NCBI GenBank assembly: GCA_016218415.1
Contig: JACRED010000020.1
Coordinates: 52,900-116,899 of the forward strand
Length of the DNA stretch: 64,000 nt
Direction: 5' to 3'
DNA from: Nitrosomonadales bacterium
Lineage (GTDB): Bacteria > Pseudomonadota > Gammaproteobacteria > Burkholderiales > Gallionellaceae
The position numbers and the translations under genes were made by a program. Below the pieces are notes generated by a model. That model searched no databases. It was not told the origin of the DNA and worked only from the letters and a program-made list of their open reading frames with translations. Positions 7,903 through 18,572 of this stretch are shown here, piece by piece; position 1 is the stretch's first letter; every line of letters begins with the position of its first letter.

Positions 7903-10113
7903 ATGCGGTTTCGATTCAACCCCATCCTGTTCCTGTTGTGTTCCTTTGCGCATTGCACGTACGCGGCCGACGGTCTGTCTGTCACGCCGGCGGACACGGT
8001 TCCGCCGGCAGTGGCGGGGGCCGGCGCGGAAGGAGCAGCCGTGATCGAGGCGGATAGCCTGGAGGGGAAGAAGGGCAATCAAATCGAGGCGACCGGCGAT
8101 GCGACGCTGAGCCAGGACGGGAAGTCGATCCAGGCGGACCGTTTGCTCTATCAGCAGGACACCCACGAACTCGAGGCGGACGGGGGGGTGGTGCTGAAGC
8201 AGGACGGCAACATCATGAGCGGGCCGCACCTGCAGATCAATCTGGACAGCAGCGCCGGGACGATGGAACAACCCCGGTATTATTTCAGGGATAACGACGC
8301 GCGCGGCTCGGCGGATGTGCTGCATATCCAGGATCGCCTGCATTTCAGTCTGGATAATGCCACCTACACCACCTGCCCGGCGGGGAATCAGGACTGGCTG
8401 ATGCGCATGGGTGAGCTGGAGATGGATCGCGAAGAACAGATCGGTGTGGCGCGCAATGCTTCTGTCGAGTTCAAGCGCGTGCCTATCCTGTATTCGCCGT
8501 GGATGGATTTCCCGATAGGCAACCAGCGCAAATCGGGCCTGCTGGCGCCGAGCTTCGGCAGCACCAGCAAGGGCGGCAGCGAGATGACGCTGCCGTTCTA
8601 CTGGAATATTGCGCCGAACTATGACGCGACGATCTCGCCGCGCAAGATCAGCAAGCGCGGCTTGATGCTCAACAACGATTTTCGCTACCTCGCGCCCACT
8701 TATGGCGGCGAGATGAATCTCGATGTGCTGCCCGGCGACGCGCTGGCCAGGCGCAACCGCACGCGCTTTTCGTTGCAACATGACCAGGCGCTGACGAGCC
8801 GTTTGCGGGGCCACGTGGATTACACGCGCGTCGCCGACAACGACCATTTCCGCGATCTGGCCGATGCGGTTAATACCACCTCGCGGGTCAATCTGGTGCA
8901 GGAAGGCGTGCTGAATTATTACGCGGACTGGTGGACTGCCAGCGCGCGGGCGCAACGCTACCAGACCTTGCAGGATATCGCGGCGCCGATTGCGGTGCCT
9001 TATGCACGCCTGCCGCAAATGACGCTGGGCGTGCGCAGGAGTCTGGCCGGGGCGAACCTTTCCGTTGACGGGGAGTATGTGGCTTTCAGCCATCCCACCG
9101 CAGTGAACGCCAGGCGGACGGTATTCAGTTCCGGCCTCGGTTATCCGCTGGTGAGCCAGCCCGCCTATTACGTCACGCCCAAGGTCACGCTGCACGGCAC
9201 CTATTACGCGATCGGGGCAAACAACGTCGCGGCATTGCCGGATGCTTCGCGCATACTGCCCATATTCAGTATCGACAGCGGCTTCGCGCTGGAGCGCGGT
9301 TCCAGCCTGTTTGGCGGGGACTACCTGCAAACGCTGGAGCCACGGGCGTTTTATGTCTACGTGCCGTACCGGAACCAGGATTTATTGCCGAATTTCGATA
9401 CCGCGCTGGCCGATTTCAGTTTCACCCAGATGTTTGCCGAGAATCGCTTTCTGGGCAGCGACCGCATCGGCGACGCCAACCAGGTCACGCTGGCAATGAC
9501 TTCGCGCCTGCTGGACAAAAACAGCGGGGCCGAAAGGCTGAAGGTCATGCTGGGGGAACGTTTCAGTTTTCAGTCGCAGCGGGTCAATCTGGGCACGGCC
9601 GCAGCCAGCACAGGCAAGTCGGATATTCTGCTGGCGGCATCGGGACAGGTGGCGAATTTTCTGCTGGACAGCGAGTTTCAATACGATCCCAACCAGTCGC
9701 ATACGCAGCGCTACAACGTTGCTGCGCATTACCGCCCCGAGCCTGGCAAGGTGCTCAATTGGGGTTATCGCTTCCAGCGCGATACGTTGCGCCAGGTCGA
9801 TGTTTCGACGCAATGGCCGTTGTTGCGCCGCTGGCACGGCGTGGGGCGCTGGAATTACTCGTTCCCGGACAGCCGGATTTTGGATTCGAGTGCCGGGCTT
9901 GAGTACAATCAGGATTGCTGGACGCTGCGCATGGTGGTGCAGCATTTCGCCACTGCGACGAAACAGACCAATACCAGTTTCTTCGTGCAACTCGAACTGA
10001 ATGACTTTGTTAAAGTGGGGTCGGACCCGCTCGGGTTGCTGAAGCAAAGTGTGCCCGGGTATACGAAATTGAACGACAAGTCGGCCTATCCATCCGGTCA
10101 GGTCTTGCAGTGA
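7903..10113 (+). CDS. lptD: LPS-assembly outer-membrane protein LptD
   Basis: About 736 residues. MRFRFNPILFLLCSFAHCTYA is a signal peptide, so ATG at 7903 is preferred to the in-frame TTG at 7891. An OstA-type domain follows (IEADSLEGKKGNQIEATGDA, then QADRLLYQQDTHELEADGG), and from about residue 200 the LptD beta-barrel begins with YSPWMDFPIGNQRKSGLLAP. With LptE it inserts lipopolysaccharide into the outer leaflet of the outer membrane. It heads the conserved run lptD-surA-pdxA-rsmA; SurA is its periplasmic chaperone, and the two are 13 bases apart. Confidence 0.95.
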   Translation: MRFRFNPILFLLCSFAHCTYAADGLSVTPADTVPPAVAGAGAEGAAVIEADSLEGKKGNQIEATGDATLSQDGKSIQADRLLYQQDTHELEADGGVVLKQDGNIMSGPHLQINLDSSAGTMEQPRYYFRDNDARGSADVLHIQDRLHFSLDNATYTTCPAGNQDWLMRMGELEMDREEQIGVARNASVEFKRVPILYSPWMDFPIGNQRKSGLLAPSFGSTSKGGSEMTLPFYWNIAPNYDATISPRKISKRGLMLNNDFRYLAPTYGGEMNLDVLPGDALARRNRTRFSLQHDQALTSRLRGHVDYTRVADNDHFRDLADAVNTTSRVNLVQEGVLNYYADWWTASARAQRYQTLQDIAAPIAVPYARLPQMTLGVRRSLAGANLSVDGEYVAFSHPTAVNARRTVFSSGLGYPLVSQPAYYVTPKVTLHGTYYAIGANNVAALPDASRILPIFSIDSGFALERGSSLFGGDYLQTLEPRAFYVYVPYRNQDLLPNFDTALADFSFTQMFAENRFLGSDRIGDANQVTLAMTSRLLDKNSGAERLKVMLGERFSFQSQRVNLGTAAASTGKSDILLAASGQVANFLLDSEFQYDPNQSHTQRYNVAAHYRPEPGKVLNWGYRFQRDTLRQVDVSTQWPLLRRWHGVGRWNYSFPDSRILDSSAGLEYNQDCWTLRMVVQHFATATKQTNTSFFVQLELNDFVKVGSDPLGLLKQSVPGYTKLNDKSAYPSGQVLQ

Positions 10114-10126
10114 TGAAAGAGAGACG

Positions 10127-11482
10127 ATGAAAAAATTAATTTCCATGGCGGGTTGCGCGCTGCTTGCGCTGCACGCCGCGTACGCCGCGCCGCAGATCAA
10201 GGCCGAAAAATCCGCATTGCCGTCCGCCGATCAGCGGCAATCCGATCCGCAACAGCAGCTTGCCCTGATCGATGCGGTGATCGCCGTGGTCAACGACGAC
10301 GTGATCACGCGTTACGAGCTGGCGGAACGCGTCAGCATGGTGGCCAGCCAGTTGCGCAAGCAGAATACCCCGCTGCCCCCGGCTGACGTGCTGGAAAAAC
10401 AAATACTCGAACGCATGATCACGGACCTGCTGCAGGTGCAGTTTGCCGGGGAAAGCGGCATCAGGGTGGACGATACGCAGTTGAATCTGGCGATCACGCG
10501 CATTGCCCAGCAGAACGGCTACGCTTCATCGCTCGAATTCCGCGCCAAGCTGGAAGCGGACGGGATCGATTACAAACAGTTCCGCGAGGAGATCCGCAAC
10601 GAGATCATTTTCACCCGGTTGCGCGAGCGCGAAGTGGAAAGCAAGCTCGTGATCAGCGATAGCGAGGTGGATAATTACCTTGCCAACAAAGCCAGGCTGG
10701 GCAGCGCCGGGGAGGAATTCCATCTGGCGCATATTCTGGTGGTGGTGCCGGAGCAGGCCAGCGCGGACAAGATACAGGCCGCGCGCGAACGCGCCGAGCA
10801 GGCATTGGGCCAATTGAACGGCGGCGCGGATTTCGCGCAGGTGGCGGCGAGCTTTTCAGATGCCGGGGATGCGCTCAAGGGCGGCGATCTCGGCTGGCGC
10901 GCCAGCGACCGCATTCCGCCGCTGTTCATGAACGAGCTGCAAACCCTGAAAGCCGGACGGACTACCGAGGTGTTGCGCAGTCCGAGCGGCTTTCACATCC
11001 TCAAGCTGGTCGAGAAGCGCAGCGGCAATGCGCCGGTGGTCATCACACAGACCCATGCGCGGCATATCCTGATCAAAACCAGCGAGATCGTTTCCGAAAG
11101 CCAGGCCAGGGAGCGCCTGATGGAGATCAGGCAGCGCATCGAAAACGGCGCGGATTTCGCCGAGCAGGCCAGACGCTATTCCCAGGACGGCAGCGCGCAG
11201 CAGGGCGGCGACCTGGACTGGTTGTCTCCGGGCCAGACCGTGCCTGAGTTCGAGGAGGCGATGAACAAGCTGCAACCCAATGAGATCGGCGCGGTGCAAA
11301 GCCAGTTCGGCTGGCATCTGATCCAGGTGCTGGAGCGGCGCAACACCGATGTCAGCGAACTGCAGAAGCGCCAGCAGGCGCGTGCCGCGATAGGCACATT
11401 CAAATCGGACGAGCAGTATCAGGACTGGCTGCGCCAGTTGCGCGACCGGGCATTCGTCGAATACCGCAGCGCGGACAAGTGA
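10127..11482 (+). CDS. surA: Periplasmic peptidyl-prolyl isomerase/chaperone SurA
   Basis: 451 residues with a signal peptide ending in AAYAA near residue 21. The SurA N-domain (IDAVIAVVNDDVITRYEL) is followed by two parvulin domains, at about 195-295 (AHILVVVPEQ) and 303-405 (HARHILIKTSE), each with the usual FAQVAASFSD/FAEQARRYSQ and GG-DLGW/GG-DLDW segments. SurA escorts outer-membrane proteins, LptD above all, across the periplasm. GAGAG-rich spacing (AGAGAGACG) just before ATG serves as the ribosome binding site. Its stop overlaps the pdxA start. Confidence 0.95.
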   Translation: MKKLISMAGCALLALHAAYAAPQIKAEKSALPSADQRQSDPQQQLALIDAVIAVVNDDVITRYELAERVSMVASQLRKQNTPLPPADVLEKQILERMITDLLQVQFAGESGIRVDDTQLNLAITRIAQQNGYASSLEFRAKLEADGIDYKQFREEIRNEIIFTRLREREVESKLVISDSEVDNYLANKARLGSAGEEFHLAHILVVVPEQASADKIQAARERAEQALGQLNGGADFAQVAASFSDAGDALKGGDLGWRASDRIPPLFMNELQTLKAGRTTEVLRSPSGFHILKLVEKRSGNAPVVITQTHARHILIKTSEIVSESQARERLMEIRQRIENGADFAEQARRYSQDGSAQQGGDLDWLSPGQTVPEFEEAMNKLQPNEIGAVQSQFGWHLIQVLERRNTDVSELQKRQQARAAIGTFKSDEQYQDWLRQLRDRAFVEYRSADK

Positions 11483-12486
11483 TGCAACGACCGCTGGCCA
11501 TCACCCCGGGGGAGCCGGCGGGCATAGGTCCCGATCTGTGTGTGCAGCTTGCCGTTGCGCGGCCCGATATTCCCTTCGTCGTCATTGCCGATAAGAACCT
11601 GCTGCTGCAACGCGCCGCACAACTTGGCATTGATTTGCAGGTGCGCGAAGCGGTAAGTGGGGAAAAGCCGGTGCAGCTCCACTCACCACTATCCCCCCCC
11701 CACTTGCTATCAGTAATCCATGTGCCGCTCGCCGCCCCCTGTCGTGCCGGTGTGTTGAATGCGGCCAATAGCGAATACGTGCTGGAGACTCTGCGCCGCG
11801 CGGTGCGGGGCTGTCAGTCCGGCGAATTCTCCGGCATGGTCACGGCACCGGTGCACAAGGGCATCATCAACGATGCGGGCATCCCGTTCACCGGCCACAC
11901 CGAATTCCTTGCCGAGCAGACGCATGCAGGGTTGGTGGTCATGATGCTGGTCGGCGGGGGGATGCGCGTGGCACTCGCAACCACGCATCTGGCGCTGAAG
12001 GATGTGCCTGCCGCGATCACCGCGCCCCTGCTGGAAAACGTGCTGCGCATCATCCAGCGCGATTTGCAGCGCCGCTTCGGCATCGCGCAGCCGCGCATAC
12101 TGGTGGCGGGCCTGAACCCGCATGCAGGCGAGGGCGGCTATCTGGGGCGCGAGGAAATCGAGGTGATGATCCCGGTGCTGGATAAATTGCGCGCCGGGGG
12201 CATCAACGTCAGCGCGCCGCTGCCTGCCGACACGCTGTTCACACCGCACAAGCTGGCGCAGTGCGACTGCGTGTTGAGCATGTATCACGACCAGGGCTTG
12301 CCGGTGCTGAAACACGCCAGCTTCGGCCAGGGCGTGAACGTCACGCTGGGCCTGCCGATTATTCGCACCTCGGTGGATCACGGCACGGCGCTGGATCTGT
12401 CGGGAACCGGGAATGCCGACAGCGGCAGCCTCCTGGAAGCGATCAGGCTTGCCGGGCAGATGGTGCAATGCGAGCGCCCCGCGTAG
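11482..12486 (+). CDS. pdxA: 4-hydroxythreonine-4-phosphate dehydrogenase PdxA
   Basis: About 334 residues. The start ATG at 11482 shares one base with the surA stop (TGATG); GTG at 11479 is an alternative one codon earlier. TPGEPAGIGPDL at the N-terminus and the metal-binding histidines in TTHLALKD (about 167), NPHAGEGG (about 212) and MYHDQGLP (about 267) are PdxA signatures. It oxidises 4-phosphohydroxy-threonine in pyridoxal phosphate synthesis. Odd points: a run of nine C at 11693-11701 lies in the coding region near residue 72, and the stop codon TAG is part of the palindromic repeat that follows. Confidence 0.93.
   Translation: MQRPLAITPGEPAGIGPDLCVQLAVARPDIPFVVIADKNLLLQRAAQLGIDLQVREAVSGEKPVQLHSPLSPPHLLSVIHVPLAAPCRAGVLNAANSEYVLETLRRAVRGCQSGEFSGMVTAPVHKGIINDAGIPFTGHTEFLAEQTHAGLVVMMLVGGGMRVALATTHLALKDVPAAITAPLLENVLRIIQRDLQRRFGIAQPRILVAGLNPHAGEGGYLGREEIEVMIPVLDKLRAGGINVSAPLPADTLFTPHKLAQCDCVLSMYHDQGLPVLKHASFGQGVNVTLGLPIIRTSVDHGTALDLSGTGNADSGSLLEAIRLAGQMVQCERPA
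11693..11701. repeat. Nine-base C homopolymer in pdxA
   Basis: Nine consecutive C residues within the coding frame. Slippage here would truncate PdxA early; a sequencing length error is also possible, though the frame is intact as given. Confidence 0.85.
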
Positions 12487-12508
12487 GGGCACGATTCATC
12501 GTGCCCCT
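12483..12508. repeat. Palindromic repeat at the pdxA stop codon
   Basis: GTAGGGGCACGAT is followed by ATCGTGCCCC in dyad symmetry. The TAG of its first four bases is the pdxA stop codon. It belongs to the GTAG...CTAC family seen elsewhere in the window. Confidence 0.75.
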
Positions 12509-12526
12509 GTCTTTGGAATAAATCGA

Positions 12527-12616
12527 ATGAGCCATCAAGCCAAAAAGCGTTTTAGTTACGGCATCACACGCTGCGCGTATGAGCCTGCACTGAAACGTGT
12601 TTTTAATATCAAATGA
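12527..12616 (+). CDS. 29-codon leader frame that repeats the start of rsmA
   Basis: ATG at 12527 opens a 29-residue frame whose first nine residues (MSHQAKKRF) match RsmA (MSHKAKKRF); at the DNA level 24 of 27 bases agree. The frame then diverges and stops at 12614-12616, overlapping the rsmA ATG at 12613 as ATGA. rsmA itself has no visible ribosome binding site, so translational coupling to this frame is plausible. It may instead be a duplication scar that is not used. No homology outside rsmA is recognised. Confidence 0.5.
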   Translation: MSHQAKKRFSYGITRCAYEPALKRVFNIK

Positions 12617-13401
12617 GCCATAAAGCTAAAAAACGTTTTGGGCAGAACTTTCTGGTCGATCAGCAAATCATCGCCGACATCGTTGCGGCGATTCGTCCCG
12701 AACCGGAAGACAACATGGTCGAGATCGGCCCCGGCCTGGGCGCGCTGACCCGTCCGCTGCTGAAGAGATTGGATCGTCTGCATGTGGTCGAGATCGACCG
12801 CGACATCATCGCGCGGCTGGAGAGCGACTACCCGCAGGACAACCCGAAATCGAAACTGACCATACATGCCGGCGATGCGCTGGAGTTCGATTTTGCGACG
12901 CTGCCCGCACCGCTGCGCATCGTCGGCAACCTGCCGTACAACATCTCATCGCCGTTGCTGTTTCACTTTGCTTCTTATGCGGAGCGGATCAGGGACATGC
13001 ACTTCATGCTGCAGAACGAAGTGGTTGAGCGCATGGTTGCAGAGCCTTCCACGCCGGAATACGGGCGGTTGTCGGTGATGCTGCAATACCGTTTTTATAT
13101 GGAAAAGCTGCTCGACGTGCCGCCGGAATCGTTCCGCCCCGCGCCCAAGGTGGACTCGGCAATCGTGCGGATGATCCCGCTGCCCGTCAGCGAAATCGCG
13201 GTGCGCAACGAGAAGCTGTTTGCGGCAATTGTCAGGATGGCGTTCGGGCAGCGCCGCAAGACCTTGCGCAACACCTTGCGTGCTTATCTGGATGAGGCGG
13301 ATTTCGGGAAGCTGGCGATTGATGCGCAACTGCGTGCCGAGAATCTGGCGGTGGCGGACTTTATCAGGGTGGCGAATTATCTGGATACGCGTGCAGGGTG
13401 A
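12613..13401 (+). CDS. rsmA: 16S rRNA (adenine1518/1519-N6) dimethyltransferase RsmA/KsgA
   Basis: 262 residues. RFGQNFLVD at the N-terminus, the SAM-binding motif [10 protein letters not shown] (residues 36-45) and the catalytic NLPY motif (about 105-108, [13 protein letters not shown]) identify the family. It dimethylates two adjacent adenines in helix 45 of 16S rRNA late in 30S assembly. It closes the lptD-surA-pdxA-rsmA run. The first nine codons are AT-rich and are duplicated upstream at 12527, which suggests that the 5' end was rebuilt by an insertion or duplication. Confidence 0.95.
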   Translation: MSHKAKKRFGQNFLVDQQIIADIVAAIRPEPEDNMVEIGPGLGALTRPLLKRLDRLHVVEIDRDIIARLESDYPQDNPKSKLTIHAGDALEFDFATLPAPLRIVGNLPYNISSPLLFHFASYAERIRDMHFMLQNEVVERMVAEPSTPEYGRLSVMLQYRFYMEKLLDVPPESFRPAPKVDSAIVRMIPLPVSEIAVRNEKLFAAIVRMAFGQRRKTLRNTLRAYLDEADFGKLAIDAQLRAENLAVADFIRVANYLDTRAG

Positions 13402-13418
13402 GTTGCCGCGGTGGCGAA

Positions 13419-13814
13419 TCAGGCTTTATCCGTTTTCGTCTGTATCAACTCGATCCGATACCCATCCGGGTCTTCGACAAACGCAATCACCGTCGTGCCG
13501 TGTTTCATCGGCCCCGCGTCCCGCACCACCTTGCCACCGCGTTGCCTGATTTTGTCGCAGGCAGCATAAGCGTCTGTCACTTCAATCGCGATGTGGCCGT
13601 AGGCATTGCCAAGCTCATATCTTTCCACACCCCAGTTATGGGTGAGCTCGATCACCGCACCGCTGGCCTCGTCGGTGTAGCCGACAAAGGCCAGCGTGAA
13701 CTTCCCGTCCGGGTAGTCGTTGCGACGCAGCAATTTCATGCCGAGCACGCCGGTATAGAAGGCGAGCGATTTTTCCAGATCGACAACTCGCAGCATGGTG
13801 TGCAGGATACGCAT
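13419..13814 (-). CDS. gloA: Lactoylglutathione lyase (glyoxalase I)
   Basis: 131 residues in the vicinal-oxygen-chelate fold. The four metal ligands His5, Glu56 (AVIELTHNW), His74 (YGHIAIEV) and Glu122 (GYRIELIQ) occur at the positions known in bacterial Ni-dependent GloA, and the length matches. It converts the methylglyoxal-glutathione hemithioacetal to S-lactoylglutathione in the cytoplasm. It faces rsmA tail to tail with a 17-base gap and diverges from thiD. Confidence 0.95.
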   Translation of the reverse strand: MRILHTMLRVVDLEKSLAFYTGVLGMKLLRRNDYPDGKFTLAFVGYTDEASGAVIELTHNWGVERYELGNAYGHIAIEVTDAYAACDKIRQRGGKVVRDAGPMKHGTTVIAFVEDPDGYRIELIQTKTDKA

Positions 13815-13861
13815 TGGTGGCTCTCCGGTTCAAAATTGGTGTTCGGTAGTCTAGCCTATAT

Positions 13862-13896
13862 GGGGTAAAATGCGGACTTGTCGCACATTTTACCCC
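13862..13896. promoter_or_regulatory. Inverted repeat just upstream of thiD
   Basis: GGGGTAAAATG (13862-13872) and CATTTTACCCC (13886-13896) are exact reverse complements around 13 bases, ten bases before the thiD start. It could be an operator or a leader hairpin. It does not resemble the conserved core of a TPP riboswitch. Confidence 0.45.
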
Positions 13897-13906
13897 TGTC
13901 CTCACC

Positions 13907-14749
13907 ATGATCGAACCGTTCCCGTTAGTAATGAGTTTTGCCGCAACCGACCCCAGCGGCGGCGCCGGTTTGCAGGCTGATCTGCTGACCATAGCCAGCA
14001 TGGGCTGCCATCCGTTGTCGGTGGTCACGGCTATCACGGTGCAGGATACCAGCGGGGTGGACGATATCCTGCCGATCGATACGGAATGGGTCGTCGATCA
14101 GGCGCGCGCAATGCTCGAGGATGTGCCGGTGGCGGCATTCAAGATCGGCCTGCTGGGCAGCGTTGAAAATATTGCGGGCATCGCCGAGGTGCTGGCGGAC
14201 TATCCCGATGTTCCGCTGGTGCTCGATCCGGTGCTGGCGTCGGGGCGGGGCGACGAGCTGGCAAACGACGACATGCTGGACGCTATGCGCGAGTTGCTGA
14301 TCCCTCAGGCGACGATCATCACGCCGAACAGTATGGAAGCGCGCCGTTTGGCAATGGACGAGGACAACGAAGAGGACGACCCGACACTGGAGGAGTGCGC
14401 CAAACGCATCCTGCGCATGGGTTGCGAATACGTGCTGATCACCGGCACGCACGAACAGACACCCAAGGTCACCAACACACTGTACAGCGAGCGCGGGGTC
14501 ATCAGCAGCGATAGCTGGGCGCGTCTGCCGGGGATTTATCACGGTTCCGGCTGCACACTGGCGTCGGCGATTGCGGCATTGCTGGCGCAGGGTGTGGAGG
14601 TGACGGAGGCGGTCAAGGAGGCGCAGGAATACACCTGGCAAACCTTGAATGCGGGTTTCCGTCCCGGTATGGGGCAGCATATTCCCGACCGCCTGTTCTG
14701 GGCGCGCGGTGACGAGGAAGATGAGCTCCAGCCTGAACGCCCGAATTAA
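13907..14749 (+). CDS. thiD: Hydroxymethylpyrimidine/phosphomethylpyrimidine kinase ThiD
   Basis: 280 residues of the ribokinase fold. MSFAATDPSGGAGLQADL near the N-terminus and YHGSGCTLASAIAALL (about 211-226, with the anion-hole/catalytic Gly-Ser-Gly-Cys) are diagnostic. It phosphorylates HMP and HMP-P to HMP-PP for thiamine phosphate synthesis. thiE, which joins HMP-PP to the thiazole, follows on the same strand after about 90 bases that include a palindromic repeat. Confidence 0.93.
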   Translation: MIEPFPLVMSFAATDPSGGAGLQADLLTIASMGCHPLSVVTAITVQDTSGVDDILPIDTEWVVDQARAMLEDVPVAAFKIGLLGSVENIAGIAEVLADYPDVPLVLDPVLASGRGDELANDDMLDAMRELLIPQATIITPNSMEARRLAMDEDNEEDDPTLEECAKRILRMGCEYVLITGTHEQTPKVTNTLYSERGVISSDSWARLPGIYHGSGCTLASAIAALLAQGVEVTEAVKEAQEYTWQTLNAGFRPGMGQHIPDRLFWARGDEEDELQPERPN

Positions 14750-14791
14750 TGGCAGAATCAAAAAAATCCCATCCCTTCAAGGGGCGGCGTT

Positions 14792-14831
14792 TGCTTCCTC
14801 TCCCGCTTGCGGGGGAGGATTGGGGAGGGGG
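14792..14831. repeat. Palindromic repeat that supplies the thiE ribosome binding site
   Basis: TCTCCCGCTTGCGGGGGAGG with the flank ATTGGGGAGGGGG is a near copy of the amgK repeat at 7192-7236. Its G-rich right end lies 6-12 bases before the GTG start of thiE and is the only Shine-Dalgarno-like sequence there. Confidence 0.8.
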
Positions 14832-14837
14832 TAAGCC

Positions 14838-15476
14838 GTGAGTTTTATCCACGGCTTGTATGCGATCACGCCGGACGAAACAGACACGACGGAATTGTTG
14901 CGCAAAGTGCGGCTGGCTTTGCTGGGCGGCGCGAGTGTTTTGCAATACCGCAACAAGGCTGCCGATGAGGCATTGCGCCTTGAGCAAGCACGGGCATTGC
15001 GCGAGCTGACACATGAATTTTCAGTGCCGTTGATCATCAATGACAATGCCGCGCTGGCGCAGCAGGCAGATGCGGACGGCGTGCACCTGGGCGGCGAGGA
15101 TGGCAGTGTGGCTGCCGCACGCTCAGTGTTGGGCAAGGGCAAACTCATCGGGGTATCTTGCTATAATCGCGTTTCGCTGGCGCATGAAGCCGTGCGGCAG
15201 GGCGCGGATTACGTGGCTTTCGGCAGCTTTTTTGCATCGGCGGTGAAGCCGGATGCGGTGGCGGCAACGCCAGATCTGTTGCGTCAGGCGCGATCCGAAA
15301 TATCGGTTCCGCTGGTGGCGATAGGCGGCATCACGGTACAGAACGGCGCGCAATTGCTGGAAGCGGGGGCGGATGCGCTGGCGGTGATTTCAGCGGTATT
15401 CGGCGCGACGGATATTCGGGGTGCGGCACGACAGTTTTCAGATTTAATATTACTTCGACAGAGAGAAATAACATGA
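14838..15476 (+). CDS. thiE: Thiamine phosphate synthase ThiE
   Basis: 212 residues, GTG start. GLYAITPDE opens a TIM barrel; [31 protein letters not shown] and [20 protein letters not shown] are the phosphate- and pyrimidine-binding segments of ThiE. It condenses HMP-PP with the thiazole phosphate carboxylate. The gene overlaps hemL by ATGA. The ribosome binding site lies in a dispersed palindromic repeat, which is unusual. Confidence 0.93.
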   Translation: MSFIHGLYAITPDETDTTELLRKVRLALLGGASVLQYRNKAADEALRLEQARALRELTHEFSVPLIINDNAALAQQADADGVHLGGEDGSVAAARSVLGKGKLIGVSCYNRVSLAHEAVRQGADYVAFGSFFASAVKPDAVAATPDLLRQARSEISVPLVAIGGITVQNGAQLLEAGADALAVISAVFGATDIRGAARQFSDLILLRQREIT

Positions 15477-16756
15477 CTTCACACAATCAGCAGCTGTTCG
15501 ACCAATCCCAGAAAGTCATTCCGGGCGGCGTGAATTCGCCGGTGCGCGCCTTCAAGTCGGTGGGCGGCACGCCGCTGTTCTTCAAGCGCGGCAAGGGTGC
15601 ATACGTGTGGGATGCGGACGACAGGCGCTACATCGACTACGTCAATTCGTGGGGGCCGATGATCGTCGGCCATTGTCATCCTGTGGTAGTCAAGGCGGTG
15701 CAGGATGCGGCTGCTGAGGGGCTGGGTTTCGGCGCGCCGACCGCAAGCGAACTGGAAATCGCCGAGCTGCTGTGCAAGATTTTACCCTCTCTGGAAATGG
15801 TGCGTCTGGTCAGCTCGGGCACCGAGGCGACGATGACCGCGATACGTCTGGCGCGCGGTTTCACCGGACGTTCGCGCATCATCAAGTTCGAGGGCTGCTA
15901 CCACGGTCATTCCGACGGCCTGCTGGTCAAGGCGGGTTCCGGCGCGCTGACATTCGGCCAACCCAGCTCTTCGGGTGTGCCTGCCGAGATCGCCGCGCTG
16001 ACCACGGTGCTGGATTACAACGATGCGGCCGGGCTGGAAAAGGCTTTCGCCGAATACGGCAATGAGATCGCTGCGGTGATTGTCGAGCCGGTTGCGGGCA
16101 ACATGAATCTGATCCTGCCCAAGCGCGAGTTTCTGGATGCGATGCGCAAGCTGTGCACCAAACATGGCGCAGTGTTGATCCTGGATGAAGTGATGTCGGG
16201 ATTCCGCGTCGGTCTGCAGGGCGCCCATGGCCACTTTGGCATCAAGCCCGACCTGATTACGCTGGGCAAGGTGATGGGGGGCGGTTTGCCTGCCGCTGCG
16301 TTCGGCGGACGGCGCGACATCATGCAATGTCTGGCTCCGCTCGGCGCGGTGTACCAGGCCGGTACGCTATCCGGCAATCCGGTGGCGGTCGCCGCCGGTA
16401 TGGCTACGCTCAAACTGGTGCAGGCACCGGGTTTCTATGAGCACTTGACCAAGATCGCCAGGCAAATGACCGAAGGTATCAGCGCCAGCGCGAAGAAGCA
16501 CGGCATTCCGTTCAGCGCGCAATCCATAGGCAGCATGTTCGGTCTTTATTTCAGCAGTGCCATACCGACGTCCTATGCCGAGGTGATGGCCAGCGACAAG
16601 GAGGCGTTCAACCGATTCTTCCACGCGATGCTGGACGAGGGTGTGTACCTTGCACCTTCAGCGTTCGAGGCGGGCTTTGTTTCCGCCGCACATACCGATG
16701 CCGACATCGCCGCGACCATTGCCGCTGCGGACAAGATTTTCGCGAACTGGAAGTAA
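15473..16756 (+). CDS. hemL: Glutamate-1-semialdehyde 2,1-aminomutase HemL
   Basis: 427 residues, a class III aminotransferase. [18 protein letters not shown] and [13 protein letters not shown] are family signatures and the PLP lysine lies in [18 protein letters not shown] (about residue 266). It makes 5-aminolevulinate from glutamate-1-semialdehyde in the C5 haem pathway, in which HemA (at 43496) acts before it and HemB (at 17522) after it. Overlaps thiE by four bases and engB by one base, so the three are probably co-transcribed. Confidence 0.96.
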   Translation: MTSHNQQLFDQSQKVIPGGVNSPVRAFKSVGGTPLFFKRGKGAYVWDADDRRYIDYVNSWGPMIVGHCHPVVVKAVQDAAAEGLGFGAPTASELEIAELLCKILPSLEMVRLVSSGTEATMTAIRLARGFTGRSRIIKFEGCYHGHSDGLLVKAGSGALTFGQPSSSGVPAEIAALTTVLDYNDAAGLEKAFAEYGNEIAAVIVEPVAGNMNLILPKREFLDAMRKLCTKHGAVLILDEVMSGFRVGLQGAHGHFGIKPDLITLGKVMGGGLPAAAFGGRRDIMQCLAPLGAVYQAGTLSGNPVAVAAGMATLKLVQAPGFYEHLTKIARQMTEGISASAKKHGIPFSAQSIGSMFGLYFSSAIPTSYAEVMASDKEAFNRFFHAMLDEGVYLAPSAFEAGFVSAAHTDADIAATIAAADKIFANWK

Positions 16757-17352
16757 TGGGCCTTTTCTCTCAAGCGGCCTTTTTTACAACCGTCAATCAC
16801 ATCAGGGATTTGCCGCTGCATGGCGGCAAGGAAGTCGCGTTCGTCGGGCGTTCCAATGCGGGCAAGTCGAGCGCGATCAACACGCTGGCGAACCATGTGC
16901 GTCTGGCCTACACCAGCAAGACGCCGGGGCGCACCCAGCACCTGAATTATTTTTCGCTGGGCAACAACAACTTTCTGGTGGACTTGCCCGGCTACGGTTA
17001 TGCCAAGGTTCCGCCCGAAAGCAAGCGTCATTGGGAAGCCTTGCTCAGTGAGTATTTGCAAACGCGTGATGAGTTATGCGGCCTGGTGGTGATCATGGAT
17101 TCCCGTCATCCGCTGACCGAGCTGGACGAAACGATGCTGGACTGGTTTGCGCCCACCGGCAAGCCTGTGCACATCCTGCTGACCAAGTCTGACAAGCTCA
17201 GCCGGCAACAAGCCACAATGACATTAAATCGCGTAAAATCGCACCTCTCGGAACATTTTCCGCAATGCACTGTGCAGTTATTTTCCAGCTTGAAGAAGCT
17301 GGGGATGGAAGAGGCAGAAGCGGTGATTGCAGGTTGGTTCAAAAAACAGTAG
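16756..17352 (+). CDS. engB: Ribosome biogenesis GTPase EngB (YihA/YsxC)
   Basis: 198 residues. G1 GRSNAGKSS (about 30-38), the switch I region [12 protein letters not shown]3 [10 protein letters not shown] and G4 TKSDKL are all present. EngB assists assembly of the large ribosomal subunit. The start overlaps the hemL stop codon by one base. It is followed by a structured 170-base gap before hemB. Confidence 0.95.
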   Translation: MGLFSQAAFFTTVNHIRDLPLHGGKEVAFVGRSNAGKSSAINTLANHVRLAYTSKTPGRTQHLNYFSLGNNNFLVDLPGYGYAKVPPESKRHWEALLSEYLQTRDELCGLVVIMDSRHPLTELDETMLDWFAPTGKPVHILLTKSDKLSRQQATMTLNRVKSHLSEHFPQCTVQLFSSLKKLGMEEAEAVIAGWFKKQ

Positions 17353-17361
17353 GTAAAAAAA

Positions 17362-18523
<1,162 letters not shown>

Positions 18524-18572
18524 GAGTTTCAGATGAATTACGCTTCGCGCGCTGAGTGTAAGCGCAGCCTTG

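Noticed and set aside
7876..9330. Long open frame on the minus strand across lptD (484 codons)
   Set aside because: It is antisense to a certain lptD, its translation has the Arg/His/Gln-rich look of a shadow frame and no family motif.
13815..13906. TPP riboswitch before thiD
   Set aside because: The gap is short and lacks the conserved CTGAGA and ACCTGATCTGG-like cores; only a simple inverted repeat is present.
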